Below are positions 44,949-53,714 of a stretch of 64,000 nucleotides of DNA, piece by piece (the stretch's first letter is position 1; every line of letters starts with the position of its first letter). The notes under the pieces are model-generated. The model saw nothing but the letters and a program-made list of their open reading frames with translations. It did not search any database and had not been told where the DNA came from. Source of the stretch: CBDEUK01 sp965250225 (lineage in GTDB: Bacteria > Pseudomonadota > Gammaproteobacteria > Eutrophobiales > Eutrophobiaceae); contig CBDFNQ010000023.1 in the NCBI GenBank assembly GCA_965250225.1, positions 1 to 64,000 on the forward strand. Reading direction: 5' to 3'. The position numbers and the translations under genes are program-made.

Positions 44949-46031
44949 TTAATCGTTTAAAGCAGCCAGTAAATCAGCTTGATATTCATTGATCAATGGT
45001 TCGATGATCATATCAACTGCACCGGCCATAAATTCATCCAGTTTATACAGCGTAAGATTGATCCGATGATCTGTTACTCTTCCTTGTGGGAAGTTATAGG
45101 TGCGAATACGTTCTGATCGATCACCGCTGCCAACGAGGGTGCGTCGGTTTTCGGCTTGTTCACTCGATTGCCTTTCACGTTGGCTATCCATGAGTCTGGC
45201 CTGTAACAGAGACATGGCTCGGGCTTTATTTTTATGTTGCGAACGTTCATCCTGACATTCAATAACGGTGTTGGTTGGTAGATGTGTAATGCGAATGGCT
45301 GAGTCGGTTTTATTGACATGCTGTCCCCCAGCACCGGATGCACGAAAGGTATCAATACGTAAATCCGCAGGATTAATTTCAATCTCTTCAATGTCGTCGA
45401 GCTCTGGTAATACAGCAACCGTACAGGCCGAGGTATGAATACGGCCTTGAGATTCAGTTTCCGGCACACGTTGTACACGATGAGCACCCGATTCAAATTT
45501 CAAGCGTGAATAGGCACCTTCGCCAATGACACGCATAATGATTTCTTTATATCCGGCCAGATCGCTTTCGGCAGAATTAATAATTTCTACTTTCCAGCCT
45601 CGGGTTTCCGCATAGCGGGTATACATGCGCATCAAATCGCCAGAAAATAACGCGGCTTCTTCACCACCTGTGCCTGCACGAATTTCAAGAAAGATGTTGC
45701 TCTTATCGGCTGGATCTTTGGGCAGTAATAATTTTTGTAATTCGAGTTCCAGTGTTTCGTTTGTTGCCTGCGTTTCATTGATTTCTTCCTGGGCTAACTC
45801 GCGAATTTCAGCATCACTGTCTTTGCTAATCTCTTGTGCATTTTCTATGGTTTTCATATTGCTGCTGTAGTTTTTGAAACAGGTAACAATCGGTGCAATC
45901 TCAGCGCGTTCTTTAGAGATGTCTCGAAAGCGATTTTGATCATTGATCGTATCGGGATCGGACATTAAGGCATCGATCTCGGTTAATCGTTCGTCGAGCT
46001 TTTCCAGTTTATGTAACAGACTTTTTTTCAT
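44949..46031 (-). CDS. prfA: Peptide chain release factor 1
   Basis: RF1 ends translation at UAA and UAG. The 360-residue protein has the GGQ motif in ASGAGGQHVNKTDSAIRI near residue 230, modified by PrmC, and the codon-recognition tripeptide region in the PAT-like segment of domain 2 (VQRVPETESQGRIHTSA near 185). IFLEIRAGTGGEEAALF near 110 is also conserved. It lies between hemA and prmC. Confidence 0.97.
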   Translation of the reverse strand: MKKSLLHKLEKLDERLTEIDALMSDPDTINDQNRFRDISKERAEIAPIVTCFKNYSSNMKTIENAQEISKDSDAEIRELAQEEINETQATNETLELELQKLLLPKDPADKSNIFLEIRAGTGGEEAALFSGDLMRMYTRYAETRGWKVEIINSAESDLAGYKEIIMRVIGEGAYSRLKFESGAHRVQRVPETESQGRIHTSACTVAVLPELDDIEEIEINPADLRIDTFRASGAGGQHVNKTDSAIRITHLPTNTVIECQDERSQHKNKARAMSLLQARLMDSQRERQSSEQAENRRTLVGSGDRSERIRTYNFPQGRVTDHRINLTLYKLDEFMAGAVDMIIEPLINEYQADLLAALND

Positions 46032-46104
46032 TGATTTGAGATCACAGGATTAAAAAAATAGTGAGTAGTTAATAGCGAATAGTAAACGGCAAGGCCCAAA
46101 GGGG

Positions 46105-47382
46105 CTAATCTTTTTTGTTCTTTGTTTTATCGGGGCGGAGACCAAATAATTCATGGGTGGCAGAAAGCAGATCGCTGCGGCCAGTGATGCCGGCGTTTTT
46201 CAATTGTGAGCTGGGTGAGTGAATAAGTTTATTGGTCAGAGAGCGTGTGACTTCCTGTAAAATGATTTCTGGATCGCCGCCTTCCTGTAATTTTTTCTGT
46301 GCCCATTGGGAGGCTTCCAGTTGTAGCGCTTCAGCGTGTTCTCTTAATGCTCGAATGGTTGAAACCGCATCGAGTGAATTTACCCAGTCCATAAATTCAA
46401 TTACCTGGGCTTCGATGATCTCCTCCGCTTGTAGTGCGGCCTGTTTACGATTATTAATGTTTTCCTGAACCACATCTTTTAGATCATCGACGGTATATAA
46501 ATACACATCTTTGAGTTGTCCCACTTCCGGTTCTACGTCGCGGGGAACAGCAATGTCTACTATGAAAACCGGACGGTGTTTGCGTTTGAGAATCGCGCTT
46601 TCCATCGCGCCCTTGCCAAGGATAGGTAACTGGCTGGCAGTTGAAGTGATGATGACGTCAGCTTCGGGTAGATGCTCGGGAATGTCGCCGAGCGTAATGG
46701 CGTAAGCAGAAAATTCACTGGCAAGGTGTTGAGCACGCTCGATTGTACGATTAGCTATGATCATTTTATGCAAGTTATTTTCATGTAAGTGCCTTGCGAC
46801 CAGTTCAATCGTTTCTCCCGCACCGATTAATAGCGCGGTTTGTTGAGACAAATCACCGAATATTTGTTGGGCCATGCGAACAGCTGCAAATGCCACCGAA
46901 ACTGGATGGGAGCCAATAGCAGTGTTGCTGCGAATTTCTTTTGCTACATGAAAGGAATGTTGGAATAAGCGATTTAGGAGTTTGCCTATGTGGCCGGTTT
47001 CCAGGGCAGTTTGATAGGCGTTTTTTAACTGTCCAAGGACCTGTGGCTCTCCGAGCACCATTGAATCAAGTCCACTGGCGACTCTGAGTATATGTTTGAC
47101 AGCGTTAGCATCCGGGTAGCTGTAGACAAATGGTTTTAGTTCTTTGTGCTGGATACCGTGAAAATTCGACAACCACTCGACAGGTTTTTCCAGTTTTATA
47201 TTGTCGTGACTGCAATAGATCTCAGTTCGATTGCAGGTGGAAAGAATCGCGGCCTCGTTAATTTGCTCAAGCCGACGAAAATCCTTAAGTGCATCAGTGA
47301 CGACATCTGAACCGAAATTCAATTGCTCACGTAACTCAAGTGGAGCGGTTGTATGATTGATTCCAAATGCCAGGAGGCTCAT
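46105..47382 (-). CDS. hemA: Glutamyl-tRNA reductase
   Basis: HemA reduces glutamyl-tRNA to glutamate-1-semialdehyde, the first committed step of haem synthesis in this group. The protein of about 425 residues starts MSLLAFGINHTTAPLELRE. The catalytic cysteine is in ILSTCNRTEIY near 50, ASGLDSMVLGEPQVLGQLK is near 100, and the NADPH domain has ALLIGAGETIELVARHL near 187. I use ATG 47382, the usual start; the ORF could begin seven residues earlier. It is divergent from the TPR lipoprotein gene with 248 bases of shared spacer. Confidence 0.97.
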   Translation of the reverse strand: MSLLAFGINHTTAPLELREQLNFGSDVVTDALKDFRRLEQINEAAILSTCNRTEIYCSHDNIKLEKPVEWLSNFHGIQHKELKPFVYSYPDANAVKHILRVASGLDSMVLGEPQVLGQLKNAYQTALETGHIGKLLNRLFQHSFHVAKEIRSNTAIGSHPVSVAFAAVRMAQQIFGDLSQQTALLIGAGETIELVARHLHENNLHKMIIANRTIERAQHLASEFSAYAITLGDIPEHLPEADVIITSTASQLPILGKGAMESAILKRKHRPVFIVDIAVPRDVEPEVGQLKDVYLYTVDDLKDVVQENINNRKQAALQAEEIIEAQVIEFMDWVNSLDAVSTIRALREHAEALQLEASQWAQKKLQEGGDPEIILQEVTRSLTNKLIHSPSSQLKNAGITGRSDLLSATHELFGLRPDKTKNKKD

Positions 47383-47630
47383 AAGAAAATAGAAATTGTG
47401 CAATAACTCAAGGTTGGTAATTGTAGCCCGATCAAACCGAAATTACAGAATTGAATGCCACACAAAAGCGATGTTAATAAATCGAACCAATCGAGCGGAT
47501 ATAAATACTGATTTTTTCCCAAAAGCTAAAGTCTTTGGCGGTTTTTCCGACAAGCATATATTGAGACACATGCGGAACATATTGCACATAATCATTGTCA
47601 ATCTAGAATCTTCCTCGTATTGTTATAACT

Positions 47631-49451
47631 ATGTATAAACGATTATCAGCCTGTTTTTCTTTGTTTCTTTCGATTCAGCTTGTATCGGCTGCGGTACTTT
47701 TGCTTGGCCTGTCGGCATGCGCTCCAATAGAACAACGCTCACCTGTGGTCGATCCTGGCCAGGAAGAAGTTGCTGTTGCGCCTGAAAAGAACGCAAAAAA
47801 CAAACCAATTCCGCAAGAGCCAGGAACAACAAGACCCAATATCGAGCTGACAGAAGATATTTTGTATCAATTGTTGCTGGCAGAAATTGCCGGTCAGCGT
47901 GGGAAACTGGAAGTTGCAGTCGATAATTATCTGGATTTGGCACGCACCACTCGGGATCCCGTCGTCATTGGACGGGCCACGCGGATTGCTGTGTACGCTA
48001 GGGATGATATGGCGGCAAAAGAGGCCGCGACTTTGTGGAATGAAGTCGAACCCGGTAATGCAGATGCCCTGCAAGTGCTTGCTGTGATGGCGATTCGAAA
48101 TGGAAACATTCAAGAAGCAGTGGATCATCTTGAAGGTGTTATGGATGTGGGCAACGACGGACAGATTGATCAGAAGTTGTGGATGATAGCCAATATGCTT
48201 GGGCGAGAAAAAGATCAGGAAACAGTTACCCTGGTTATGGAACGTTTGATGCGGGAACATCAGAACGACCCGGATGCCTTGTTTGCTTACGCCCATGTTG
48301 TTTCACGTATGGGGAAGATGGAAAAAGCAGAAGACTTATTGCTACAAGTAATGAAGTTGAGTCCTGATAATGAGAATGCACTGATCACCTATATTTCTTT
48401 ACTACAACGCCAGCAGAAACATACGGAAGCGATTGTCTGGTTGAAAGAAAAACTGGATGCAAGCTCAGGTACTAACCCAAGCACTAACCCAGGCAACTTC
48501 AATCTACATTTGATTTATGCGCGGCTTTTGTCCGATGCAAAACGCTTTGAAGAAGCGCGCATAGAGTTCGAGGCGCTGGATAAAAACCATCCGGAAAACA
48601 ATGATGTACTTTATGCGCTGGGTCTATTGCATTTGCAGGCCAACCGCCTCGATGATTCGAAGCGCTATTTTATTCGACTTTCCAAAACGGGTGGCCGTGC
48701 AGATGAAGCCGGATATTATCTGGGTCGAATCTTAGAGGAGCAAAATGAACTGGATCAGGCTAGAGTCTGGTACGCAGGTGTGCAACAAGGTGAACATTAT
48801 TTCGATTCTCAAATTCGCCAGGGCATGATCCTGGCTCAGCAAGGAAAGCTGGATGAGGCACGCAAGCAGCTACAAAACGTGATCACAAAAAATGCCGAAG
48901 AAAAATCTATTTTAATCCAGGCCGAAGGGGAAATGCTGGCAGAAGCAAAGCATTATGAAGAAGCACTGAAGGTGTATAACCAGGCACTGGAAAGTCGCTA
49001 CGACGCGGATATTTTATATTCGAGGGCCATGCTGGCTGAAAAGATGGATCGGCTTGATATCCTTGAAGCGGATCTCAAAAATATTATTGAGCAGGATCCC
49101 AAAAATGCCCAGGCTTTAAATGCCCTTGGATATACCCTTGCTGACAGAACTGAGCGCTATCAGGAGGCGTATGAATATATTAAGCAAGCCATCGAAGTCA
49201 GTCCGGAAGATTACTACATCCTCGATAGTATGGGCTGGATATTATATCGGCTCGGGCGGCTTGAAGAATCCGTAGACTATTTACGTAAAGCGATGGCTTT
49301 GCGATCTGATCCGGAGATTGCAGCACATCTTGGTGAAGTGCTTTGGGTCATGGGGGAGAAAGAAAATGCAAAAAATATCTGGAATACCGCCATACAGGAA
49401 ACACCTGAGGATACTCGTCTGTTGGACGTTATTAAGCGTTTTACTCATTAA
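47631..49451 (+). CDS. TPR-repeat lipoprotein encoded before lolB
   Basis: A 606-residue protein with a lipoprotein signal (VLLLGLSAC, Cys at about 30), then about twelve tetratricopeptide repeats, for example DALFAYAHVVSRMGKMEKAE and YYILDSMGWILYRLGRLEES. No enzyme domain is seen. It is likely anchored in the outer membrane and acts as a scaffold; such genes occur with lolB and ispE in many gammaproteobacteria. The hairpin-free spacer to hemA (47383-47630) probably holds both promoters. Confidence 0.9.
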   Translation: MYKRLSACFSLFLSIQLVSAAVLLLGLSACAPIEQRSPVVDPGQEEVAVAPEKNAKNKPIPQEPGTTRPNIELTEDILYQLLLAEIAGQRGKLEVAVDNYLDLARTTRDPVVIGRATRIAVYARDDMAAKEAATLWNEVEPGNADALQVLAVMAIRNGNIQEAVDHLEGVMDVGNDGQIDQKLWMIANMLGREKDQETVTLVMERLMREHQNDPDALFAYAHVVSRMGKMEKAEDLLLQVMKLSPDNENALITYISLLQRQQKHTEAIVWLKEKLDASSGTNPSTNPGNFNLHLIYARLLSDAKRFEEARIEFEALDKNHPENNDVLYALGLLHLQANRLDDSKRYFIRLSKTGGRADEAGYYLGRILEEQNELDQARVWYAGVQQGEHYFDSQIRQGMILAQQGKLDEARKQLQNVITKNAEEKSILIQAEGEMLAEAKHYEEALKVYNQALESRYDADILYSRAMLAEKMDRLDILEADLKNIIEQDPKNAQALNALGYTLADRTERYQEAYEYIKQAIEVSPEDYYILDSMGWILYRLGRLEESVDYLRKAMALRSDPEIAAHLGEVLWVMGEKENAKNIWNTAIQETPEDTRLLDVIKRFTH

Positions 49452-49529
49452 TCCACCCACATTTTGAATTGTGCTTTTGCCGGTAATAGGCAACTGATAA
49501 ACTCGCTCGTTTCCAACAGAATTTTCACC

Positions 49530-50168
49530 ATGCCATTCATCTCTGTCGTTCGAATTTTATTTCTGCTAATACTGCTGCTGTTTCTTCAGGCTTGTTCTGA
49601 AAAACCTTCGGTGAGTAAAACGGGCGATCAAGTTGATATTGATCGTATCTGGCTGGAAAGGCAGAAAGATCTGGCAGCTATTCTTGGCTGGTCTTTAAAA
49701 GGACGGATTGCGCTGCGTACGGACGATAATGGCTGGTCAGCCACACTGAATTGGAGGCAAATCGATCAGCAATACACCATGCGTATTATTGCGCCCCTGG
49801 GTTTGGGGACCTATGAAATCAGGCAGGACGCCGAAAAAATTACCTTGCTGACTGATGAAAATAAAGTGTTTAAAGCAAAAAATGCTGAATCTTTGATGTT
49901 GGAAAATCTGGGTTGGAGTGTTCCTGTGAGTGGCCTGAGGTACTGGATACGGGGCATCCCTGATCCTAATCATCCGATTGACAGTTTTGCACTGAATGAT
50001 GAAGCTCAGTTGGTGAATATCAAACAGTCTACGAATGGATCGACCTGGGAAATTCGTTTTTTATCTTACAAGTCAGTTGATCAGTATACGCTGCCCGGTA
50101 AGCTGGTACTTACAAACTCGAAGGCTAAAATTACTATCCTGGCTAAGCAGTGGAACAATCTGCTGTGA
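49530..50168 (+). CDS. lolB: Outer membrane lipoprotein receptor LolB
   Basis: LolB takes lipoproteins from periplasmic LolA and inserts them into the outer membrane. The protein has about 212 residues, with a short signal and lipobox LLFLQAC near residue 20. The mature part has the half-barrel fold, with GWSLKGRIALRTDDNGWSAT near 50 and a central GLRYWIRGIPDP near 150. I use ATG 49530, which puts the lipobox at the normal position; an ORF start at 49464 would add 22 residues. Its TGA overlaps the ispE start. Confidence 0.88.
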   Translation: MPFISVVRILFLLILLLFLQACSEKPSVSKTGDQVDIDRIWLERQKDLAAILGWSLKGRIALRTDDNGWSATLNWRQIDQQYTMRIIAPLGLGTYEIRQDAEKITLLTDENKVFKAKNAESLMLENLGWSVPVSGLRYWIRGIPDPNHPIDSFALNDEAQLVNIKQSTNGSTWEIRFLSYKSVDQYTLPGKLVLTNSKAKITILAKQWNNLL

Positions 50169-51010
50169 TCAGTAAAGCTTGGCCAGCGCCGGCAAAACTG
50201 AATTTATTTTTGCACGTCACTGGACGGCGTGAGGATGGATATCATCTATTGCAAACGGTGTTTCAGTTTTTAGACTTTAGCGATTCTCTCGACTTTGAGC
50301 TGCGAAAAGACGCAAAGATAACAAGAAGTAGCATTATTGATGGCGTTAGTGAAGATGATGACCTGGTGGTTCGTGCGGCCAGAGCATTACAAGCTTCTGT
50401 TGGTTGTTCTCAGGGTGTGGATATCCGTATTCATAAACAGATCCCAATGCAAGGCGGACTAGGTGGTGGTAGTTCCGATGCGGCCACAACACTGGTCGCA
50501 CTGAATCATCTCTGGGGTTTGAAGCAAGATAGCGAAAAACTGGCGGAGCTTGGTGCTGAATTAGGTGCCGATGTCCCGGTATTTATTCGCGGTATTTCGG
50601 CTTTTGCTGAAGGTGTGGGTGAGAAATTAACCTCGGTTGAGCCAGCCGAGAAATGTTATCTGGTGGTTCGTCCAGACTGCGAAATTAGTACCGCCGAAAT
50701 TTTTAACGCATCGGATTTGACACGTAATACGCCTCCCATCACAATACGCGACTTTCTCGGTGGTGCTGGTCATAATGATTGCCTGTCGGTGGTGCTAAAG
50801 CGTTACCCGCAAGTGGCCGAAGTGCTTGATTGGTTAGAAGAATTTTCCAATCCAAAGATGACCGGAACAGGCTCATGTGTCTTCGCAGAATTTGTTTCAG
50901 AAGAACAAGCCGAAGAAGTTTGCAGGAAATTACCAAAACGCTGGCAAGGAATCGTCTGTTCGAGCAAGAATCGATCGCCTTTACTCGATCGTTTAGAAAA
51001 AGAATTATAA
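50165..51010 (+). CDS. ispE: 4-diphosphocytidyl-2-C-methyl-D-erythritol kinase
   Basis: IspE phosphorylates CDP-ME in the MEP isoprenoid pathway. It is a GHMP kinase of about 281 residues with the start WPAPAKLNLFLHVTGRREDG, the ATP-binding loop PMQGGLGGGSSDAATTL near 95, and the C-terminal MTGTGSCVFAEF near 240. GTG 50165 overlaps the lolB TGA as GTGA; GTG 50150 is an alternative. It is followed by the tRNA-Gln repeats, the common gammaproteobacterial order. Confidence 0.96.
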   Translation: MISKAWPAPAKLNLFLHVTGRREDGYHLLQTVFQFLDFSDSLDFELRKDAKITRSSIIDGVSEDDDLVVRAARALQASVGCSQGVDIRIHKQIPMQGGLGGGSSDAATTLVALNHLWGLKQDSEKLAELGAELGADVPVFIRGISAFAEGVGEKLTSVEPAEKCYLVVRPDCEISTAEIFNASDLTRNTPPITIRDFLGGAGHNDCLSVVLKRYPQVAEVLDWLEEFSNPKMTGTGSCVFAEFVSEEQAEEVCRKLPKRWQGIVCSSKNRSPLLDRLEKEL

Positions 51011-51016
51011 AAATAT

Positions 51017-51175
51017 TGGGGCTGTGGCCAAGCTGTTTGAGAGACGTTTTGATCCCCAGCAGAAAGAATTCAGTAGATATAAAAGTTTAAAGTAATTGGG
51101 GTGTGGCCAAGCTGTTTGAGAGACGTTTTGATCCCCAGCAGAAAGAATTCAGTAGATATAAAAGTTTAAAGTAAT
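51017..51175 (+). repeat. Two tandem 79-80 bp repeats derived from the tRNA-Gln gene
   Basis: Copy 1 begins at 51017, copy 2 at 51097, and the genuine tRNA-Gln follows at 51176 as a third, complete unit. Each copy starts with the tRNA 5' end (TGGGG-TGTGGCCAAGCTG), changes within the D arm, keeps GTTTTGATCCC around the anticodon, then jumps directly to CCCCAGCA. The variable loop and T arm are lost. A shared 35-base spacer with GAAAGAATTCAGTAGATAT follows in both. TGGGG and CCCCA could pair, giving a 44-base tRNA-like hairpin. Copy 1 has one extra C. Confidence 0.92.
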
Positions 51176-51252
51176 TGGGGTGTGGCCAAGCTGGTTAAGG
51201 CACAGGGTTTTGATCCCTGCATTCCCAGGTTCGAGTCCTGGCACCCCAGCCA
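51176..51252 (+). tRNA. tRNA-Gln (anticodon TTG)
   Basis: A complete 77-base cloverleaf. The acceptor stem TGGGGTG pairs with CACCCCA, the anticodon stem CAGGG/CCCTG closes the loop TTTTGAT with anticodon TTG, and the T arm CCAGG-TTCGAGT-CCTGG is perfect. G73 and an encoded CCA end follow. It is located between ispE and prs as in many gammaproteobacteria. Confidence 0.98.
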
Positions 51253-51315
51253 TATTAAATGTAGGGAAATAAATTCGTTTATTTCTAAGTCGTTCAACTG
51301 ACTCAAAGGTGCATT

Positions 51316-52269
51316 GTGTCACTAGAAAATATAATGGTCTTCACTGGTAATGCTAATCCTGTATTGGCCAGTGAGATAGCCGGATTTTTAAATCTTCCAT
51401 TAGGAAAGATCACCGTGGGTCGGTTTAGTGACGGTGAAGTGATGGTTGAGATTGCCGAGAATGTCCGTGGTCGCGATGTTTTTATTATCCAGTCTATTTG
51501 TGCCCCGGCGAACGACAATTTGATTGAATTATTGGTGATGGCAGATGCATTAAGACGCGCATCAGCAGCACGAGTGACTGCGGTGATACCTTACATGGGT
51601 TACGCCAGACAGGATAGACGTCCACGTTCTGCACGCGTACCGATCACCGCTAAGGTTATAGCTGATATGATCAGCACGGTGGGAATTTCCCGTGTGTTAA
51701 CAGTGGATTTGCATGCCGATCAAATTCAGGGTTTTTTTGATATTCCACTGGATAATGTCTATGCCTCACCCGTGTTGTTGGGTGATGTGTGGAAACACAA
51801 ATACCCGGATTTGATGGTTGTTTCGCCTGATGTCGGTGGTGTTGTTCGAGCCCGGGCGCTGGCAAAGCGTCTGGATGATACGGATTTGGCAATCATTGAT
51901 AAACGTCGTCCGAACCCGAATGAATCGGAAATAATGAATATTATTGGTGATGTAAAAGGCCGCAGTTGTGTCATTATCGATGACCTGGTGGATACTGCTG
52001 GTACCTTATGTAACGCTGCGGCTGCCTTGAAAAAGAACGGTGCAGTGAAAGTCGTTGCTTATTGCACACATCCTGTATTGTCTGGAAAGGCAATGGAGAA
52101 TATCAACAATTCAGAGCTTGATGAATTGGTGGTTACCGATACTATTCCACTAAGTGAAGAGGCCGCCGCAAGTGATCGCATTCGACAACTGAGTGTTGCC
52201 ACTATGTTGGCTGAGAGTATTCGACGTATTAGTGAAGGTGATTCATTGAGTGTGATGTTTGTCGATTAA
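51316..52269 (+). CDS. prs: Ribose-phosphate pyrophosphokinase
   Basis: Prs makes PRPP from ribose-5-phosphate and ATP for purine, pyrimidine, histidine, tryptophan and NAD synthesis. It has 317 residues; the class I signature is visible as VGRFSDGEVMVEI near 35, YMGYARQDRRPRS near 95, VDLHADQIQGFF near 132, and the PRPP-binding CVIIDDLVDTAGTL near 220. The start is GTG 51316 or, less likely, ATG 51334. It stands between tRNA-Gln and rplY. Confidence 0.97.
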   Translation: MSLENIMVFTGNANPVLASEIAGFLNLPLGKITVGRFSDGEVMVEIAENVRGRDVFIIQSICAPANDNLIELLVMADALRRASAARVTAVIPYMGYARQDRRPRSARVPITAKVIADMISTVGISRVLTVDLHADQIQGFFDIPLDNVYASPVLLGDVWKHKYPDLMVVSPDVGGVVRARALAKRLDDTDLAIIDKRRPNPNESEIMNIIGDVKGRSCVIIDDLVDTAGTLCNAAAALKKNGAVKVVAYCTHPVLSGKAMENINNSELDELVVTDTIPLSEEAAASDRIRQLSVATMLAESIRRISEGDSLSVMFVD

Positions 52270-52285
52270 ATAATTTTTTTAAAGT

Positions 52286-52299
52286 GAGACCTTTGCACG
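52286..52299. repeat. Short copy of the MITE end GAGACCTTTGCACG
   Basis: These 14 bases in the prs-rplY spacer are identical to the left end of the MITE-like element at 54803. No right-end partner was found nearby, so it may be a solo end left by excision, or a chance match. Confidence 0.45.
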
Positions 52300-52380
52300 A
52301 AATATGAATCGTGGAAGGGGCTCAGTATTTTCATCCTGCTGGTCGCAAGCAGGTTTTTTAAAGTTAACTGGAGCAATAAA

Positions 52381-53055
52381 ATGAATGAATTTGAAATTGT
52401 TGCCGAATCACGTACAGACGTAGGGAAAGGTGCGAGCCGCCGCTTACGTCGTACCGGCAAAGTCCCTGGTATTGTTTATGGTAGTGATAGTGATGCTGCC
52501 ATGATCACATTGGCACATAATGAAGTGTTCCATCATCTGGAGCGCGAAGCCTTTTATTCTCATATTCTAAATTTGAATATTGATGGGAAAAAGGAAAAAG
52601 TGGTTTTGAAAGATTTACAACGCCACGTCTATAAGTCTGAAATTTTACATGTGGATTTCCTACGCGTCAGCGCAAAAGAAAAACTAACCATGAATATCCC
52701 ATTACATTATCTGAACGAAGAACAATGTATCGGTGTGAAAGCGGGTGGTGTTATCAGCCATGTGATGACTGAGCTAGAAATTCAATGTCTGCCAAAAGAT
52801 CTGCCAGAATATATTGAGATCGATATGCTGGAAGTTGAACTGGACGCGACCATTCATCTTGGTCAGCTAACCATACCGGAAGGTGTTGAGATCTATTCGC
52901 TTACTCATGGTGGTGATGACAGCTTAACGGTTGCTGCAGTCCATACACCGAAGGTTGTGGTTGAACCTGAAGAGGAATCCGTAGAGGAATCAGCAGAAGG
53001 AACAGAAGATGGAGCAGCAGCTGAAGAAGGTGGTGGTGAAGACTCCACGGAGTAA
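52381..53055 (+). CDS. rplY: 50S ribosomal protein L25, long (Ctc/TL5) form
   Basis: bL25 binds 5S rRNA. The 224-residue protein has the N-terminal L25 domain (AESRTDVGKGASRRLRRTGK, VPGIVYG, residues 8-36), a C-terminal Ctc beta domain (residues 95-180 with GVKAGGVISHVMTELEIQCL), and an acidic tail rich in Glu and Gly. The ATG follows ACTGGAGCAATAAA. It lies upstream of pth in the usual order. Confidence 0.97.
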   Translation: MNEFEIVAESRTDVGKGASRRLRRTGKVPGIVYGSDSDAAMITLAHNEVFHHLEREAFYSHILNLNIDGKKEKVVLKDLQRHVYKSEILHVDFLRVSAKEKLTMNIPLHYLNEEQCIGVKAGGVISHVMTELEIQCLPKDLPEYIEIDMLEVELDATIHLGQLTIPEGVEIYSLTHGGDDSLTVAAVHTPKVVVEPEEESVEESAEGTEDGAAAEEGGGEDSTE

Positions 53056-53087
53056 TCACATAGTAGCTATAAGCAGCGGTCCATGCT

Positions 53088-53690
53088 GTGTCTGATCCGT
53101 TCAAGCTAATCGTTGGTCTGGGAAATCCAGGTCCCGAGCATTCCGATAACCGGCATAACGCCGGTTTTTGGTGTGCCGATGCCATTGCCGATAAATTCAG
53201 TGTTCAGTTTCGTCCCGAAACAAAATTCTTTGGTGAAGTGTGTCGTCTACGAATCAAGGGCGATGAATACTGGCTCCTGAAACCTTCTACCTACATGAAC
53301 AACAGTGGCCGTTCGGTACAGGCAATGTTGTCCTTTTATAAATTCGATGTTTCTGAATTATTGGTGATCCACGATGAGATCGATCTGGAGCCAGGCGATG
53401 TCCGTTTGAAAAAAGGCGGAGGTCACGGTGGGCAAAATGGTTTGCGTGATATTTTCAGTCAATTAGGCGATCGACAATTTTCACGATTGCGCATTGGTGT
53501 CGGCCACCCCGGTGATAAGCATAAAGTTGTCAATCATGTTTTAGGTCGGGCAAGCAGTGATGATCAGGAAAAAATAAATGAAGCGATTGACCGTGCATTG
53601 AAATGTTTACCCTCGATTCTCAAAGGTGATACTCAAAAGGCAATGAATGAATTACATAGTGATTCAAAAAAAGCTAAAACAGAAAAATAA
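53088..53690 (+). CDS. pth: Peptidyl-tRNA hydrolase
   Basis: Pth frees tRNA from peptidyl-tRNA that drops off the ribosome. The 200-residue protein has the family motifs VGLGNPGPEHSDNRHNAGFW at the start (with the catalytic His in NRHNAG), PSTYMNNSGRSV near 66, and IHDEIDLEPGDVRLKKGGGH near 92. The start is GTG 53088. It is followed 24 bases later by ychF, the normal partner. Confidence 0.96.
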   Translation: MSDPFKLIVGLGNPGPEHSDNRHNAGFWCADAIADKFSVQFRPETKFFGEVCRLRIKGDEYWLLKPSTYMNNSGRSVQAMLSFYKFDVSELLVIHDEIDLEPGDVRLKKGGGHGGQNGLRDIFSQLGDRQFSRLRIGVGHPGDKHKVVNHVLGRASSDDQEKINEAIDRALKCLPSILKGDTQKAMNELHSDSKKAKTEK

Positions 53691-53714
53691 CATTCAGTTC
53701 GAAGGATAATCTCT

